This document shows, piece by piece, positions 6,296 through 8,275 of a stretch of DNA of 8,275 nt. The position numbers and the translations under genes were made by a program. Numbering within the stretch: position 1 is the stretch's first letter; each line of letters opens with the position of its first letter. The notes below the pieces were generated by a model. That model had not been told where the DNA came from. It saw nothing but the letters and a program-made list of their open reading frames with translations, and searched no databases. The stretch comes from Oscillospiraceae bacterium (lineage in GTDB: Bacteria; Bacillota; Clostridia; Oscillospirales; QAMX01): contig CACYBP010000315.1 of NCBI GenBank assembly GCA_902772625.1, forward strand, positions 1-8,275. The letters run 5' to 3'.

Positions 6296-7894
6296 ATGAA
6301 AAAAAGCGGCTATACGGTCAAGGAATTGAAACCCGGCGTCTGGCGGGTGGAGGAATTCAACCTGGGCACCTGCTACGTGGTGAAGGGCTCAAAACGCGGG
6401 CTTCTTATCGACACCGGCACCGGCGTGGGAGACCTGAAGGGTCTGGTGGAGGAGCTTCTGGACACCCCTTACGACGTGGTCTTGACCCACGGACACGGGG
6501 ATCACGCCGGCGGGACCCACCAGTTTGAAAAGTTTTACGTACACAAAAACGACGTGAAGATGGCCCTTTCCGCCAATCTGGAATCGCGCCGGAATTACGC
6601 GAAAAGCATCCTGGACACCTATCCCGAAAGCCGGGAATTCTTCGATCCCGCCGACATGACGGTGGAAAACCCGCATCCCGAGGCGATCCCCTTCACCGAC
6701 GGGAAGATCTTCGACCTGGGCGACAAAAAAATCGAGGTCATCTTTTGCCCCGGCCATACGCCGGGCTCGGTGGATCTTCTGGACCGGGCCGACGGCGTGC
6801 TCTTCTCCGGGGACAACCACCAGCATATCGAGCTGATCATGATGCCCGGCGAGGACCGGAAGAAGGTCGTGGCGAAGTGGCTCCGCGGCGTCCGCAGAGC
6901 GGCGAAGCTCCGGGCCGAAGGCGCCTTCGATCTCATGTGCGGCGGGCACGAGGAACTGGAGGACGATCTGCTGTCCGATCTGATCGCCTGCGGCGAGGGG
7001 ATCCTTTCCGGAAAGATCCGTCCGCAGTATAAAAAGCTCCACATCTTCGAGGCGCAGTTCGCAGGCTTCGGCCGGGTCAACCTGATGTATCTGGGCCGGA
7101 ACCGGGCTTACCGGTACGAAACCATGCGCCCCGACCAGCTCGTCCGGGAGATCGAGCGGACCGGCGTGGCCTATCTCCCCATCGGCCCTCTGGAATGGCA
7201 CGGCCCGGCCATGCCTTTCGGCACCGATCCGATCCAGGCGGCCGCCGCGGCCGAGGGCGCGGTGAAAAGGACCGGCGGCGTGCTTCTGCCCACCCTGTAT
7301 TTCGGCACCGAGCGGGCGCGCACCCCCGAGATCTTACGGAACATCGGCTTTGAAGGCGACGAGTATATCATCGGCCAGGATTTCCCCAAAAACACCCTTC
7401 CCTCCATGTACGCGCGGGAGGAGGTCTTCGCCGCGGTGATCGGCGAATACCTCCGGATGCTGGAAAAGCAGGGCTTCCGGCTGGCGGTGCTGGTGAACGG
7501 CCACGGGGCCGACGGCCAGATCGCCTCTCTCGACCGGCTAATGCGCCAGTATAACGGCGAAAGCAAGACCATGAAGGTCATCATGCCCGGCTTCTTCGCG
7601 CCGCTCAACCGCGCCGACGAGGTCAACATGGGCCACGCCACGGTGCTGGAGACCTCGCTGATGATGCATCTTACCGACAGCGTCGATCTTTCAAAGCTCC
7701 CGCCGAAGGACGTCCCCCTGAAGAATACCGACTGGGGCATCACCGACGGCGACACGTATATCGGAAAGGCCAACGCCGCGGGCACCGTGAAGGGCGACCC
7801 CAGAAACTCCACCGCCGCGCGCGGCAAGCGCTATCTCGATCAGGCGATCGACATGCTCACACGCGCCGTGAAGGACGCGATGGAGACCTTGTAA
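6296..7894 (+). CDS. Fusion of MBL-fold metallo-hydrolase and creatininase-family amidohydrolase
   Basis: A single 532-residue reading frame carries two metal-dependent hydrolase domains. Residues 1 to about 245 are a metallo-beta-lactamase fold with a complete zinc set: H65-x-H67-x-D69-H70 in THGHGDHAGG, H154 in PGHTPGS, D173 in SGDNH and H218 in GGHEE. Residues about 275-532 are a creatininase-family domain: E300-W-H302 in PLEWHGP, D311 in FGTDP (the nine-residue H-to-D spacing matches creatininase), H403 in VNGHGADG, and GHATVLETSLMM (447-458) corresponding to the usual GHAGxxETSxML block. In classical creatininase a Glu ligand lies two residues after the H403 equivalent; here it is A405, as in the GHGGN-type members. 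No signal peptide is seen, so it is likely cytoplasmic. AAAGGAG lies 6 bases before the ATG. The substrate is unknown. The dehydrogenase gene 40 bp downstream suggests a carbohydrate or cyclitol route in which the fusion hydrolyses a ring ketone, lactone or amide. Confidence 0.88.
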   Translation: MKKSGYTVKELKPGVWRVEEFNLGTCYVVKGSKRGLLIDTGTGVGDLKGLVEELLDTPYDVVLTHGHGDHAGGTHQFEKFYVHKNDVKMALSANLESRRNYAKSILDTYPESREFFDPADMTVENPHPEAIPFTDGKIFDLGDKKIEVIFCPGHTPGSVDLLDRADGVLFSGDNHQHIELIMMPGEDRKKVVAKWLRGVRRAAKLRAEGAFDLMCGGHEELEDDLLSDLIACGEGILSGKIRPQYKKLHIFEAQFAGFGRVNLMYLGRNRAYRYETMRPDQLVREIERTGVAYLPIGPLEWHGPAMPFGTDPIQAAAAAEGAVKRTGGVLLPTLYFGTERARTPEILRNIGFEGDEYIIGQDFPKNTLPSMYAREEVFAAVIGEYLRMLEKQGFRLAVLVNGHGADGQIASLDRLMRQYNGESKTMKVIMPGFFAPLNRADEVNMGHATVLETSLMMHLTDSVDLSKLPPKDVPLKNTDWGITDGDTYIGKANAAGTVKGDPRNSTAARGKRYLDQAIDMLTRAVKDAMETL

Positions 7895-7905
7895 GCCGGG
7901 TATTA

Positions 7906-7920
7906 CGCCCCGCAGGGGCG
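7906..7920 (+). other. Intercistronic hairpin in front of the oxidoreductase ribosome binding site
   Basis: CGCCCC (7906-7911), loop GCA and GGGGCG (7915-7920) form a tight 6-bp GC stem between the fusion gene stop (7892-7894) and the AAGGAGG at 7923. No T run follows, so transcription should continue. The structure could protect the upstream message segment or set relative translation of the two genes. Confidence 0.45.
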
Positions 7921-7934
7921 ACAAGGAGGAGAAT

Positions 7935-8275
7935 ATGAAAAAACTGAAAATCGGCATCGTGGGCGTCGGCGGCATCGCGCAGTGCCACATCGGCGCGTAT
8001 AAAAACAACCCCCTCACCGAGCTCTACGCCTTCTGCGACATCAACGAAGAGCGCCTGAAATCCCAGGGAGCGCTCCACGGGGTGGAAAGGCTCTATACCG
8101 ACGTCAACGACATGCTCCGGGAATGCCCCGAACTGGACGCCGTCAGCGTCTGCACCTGGAACGTGGCCCACGCGCCGGTGAGCATCGCCTGCCTCCGGGC
8201 GGGGAAGAACGTCCTGTGCGAAAAGCCCATGGCCATGACCGTGGCCGAGGCTGAGGAGATGAAAAAGGCTGCCGA
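7935..8275 (+). CDS. Gfo/Idh/MocA-family NAD(P)-dependent oxidoreductase, N-terminal part
   Basis: The first 113 codons are present; the gene continues past the right edge. Residues 4-15, LKIGIVGVGGIA, are the Rossmann GxGxxA dinucleotide-binding motif (G10, G12, A15). D35 near the end of the second strand (YAFCDINEER) favours NAD over NADP. The block CEKPMA (95-100), with E96-K97-P98, is the family signature and K97 is usually a catalytic or cofactor-contacting residue. Family members oxidise or reduce sugars, inositols and related polyols; full-length ones are usually 330-400 residues. The substrate cannot be told from this half, because the C-terminal domain that sets specificity is missing. 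AAGGAGG lies 5 bases before the ATG, and the 40-bp gap without a terminator indicates co-transcription with the MBL-creatininase gene. Confidence 0.93.
   Translation, partial: MKKLKIGIVGVGGIAQCHIGAYKNNPLTELYAFCDINEERLKSQGALHGVERLYTDVNDMLRECPELDAVSVCTWNVAHAPVSIACLRAGKNVLCEKPMAMTVAEAEEMKKAA

Noticed and set aside
6389..7201. A 270-codon minus-strand frame opposite the MBL domain, and another at 7171-7827 opposite the creatininase domain
   Set aside because: Both lie wholly within the clear fusion gene, have no ribosome binding site that I could see, and have no recognisable motifs.

Overview
The window looks like a chromosomal segment of a GC-rich member of the Bacillota, most likely class Clostridia. 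The reasons are sigma-A-type promoters with 17-bp spacers and extended -10 boxes, strong AGGAGG-type ribosome binding sites, a bL28 ribosomal protein with two CxxC zinc knuckles, a YqhQ-like DUF1385 protein, and classic GC-hairpin plus T-run terminators. This is inferred from style and protein families; no rRNA or other phylogenetic marker beyond rpmB is present. I see no mobile element, CRISPR array, tRNA or phage gene.

Layout. The left part runs on the minus strand: the first 23 codons of a probable HD-domain hydrolase (1-70), rmuC (162-1472) with its own promoter, and metY, an O-acetylhomoserine sulfhydrylase (1660-2937), with a strong terminator and a near-consensus promoter whose spacer holds a perfect 12-bp palindrome. 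The 303-bp gap at 2938-3240 is a divergent promoter region between metY and rpmB. rpmB (3241-3426, plus) is a single-gene unit ended by a strong terminator. It converges on an MFS transporter (3631-4974, minus), which has its own terminator built from a perfect 30-bp palindrome. The 316-bp gap at 4975-5290 holds back-to-back promoters for the transporter (minus) and a DUF1385 membrane protein (5291-6175, plus).

The right end is the most unusual part. A 532-residue protein (6296-7894) fuses an intact metallo-beta-lactamase-fold hydrolase to a creatininase-family amidohydrolase domain. It is followed after 40 bp by a Gfo/Idh/MocA-type NAD(P)-dependent oxidoreductase that runs off the window. 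The pair looks like the start of a catabolic operon. A plausible but untested reading is oxidation of a polyol, sugar or cyclitol followed by hydrolysis of the keto or lactone product by one or both hydrolase domains.

Most of the window is ordinary housekeeping sequence. The two points most worth following are the two-hydrolase fusion with its dehydrogenase neighbour, and the palindrome inside the metY promoter.
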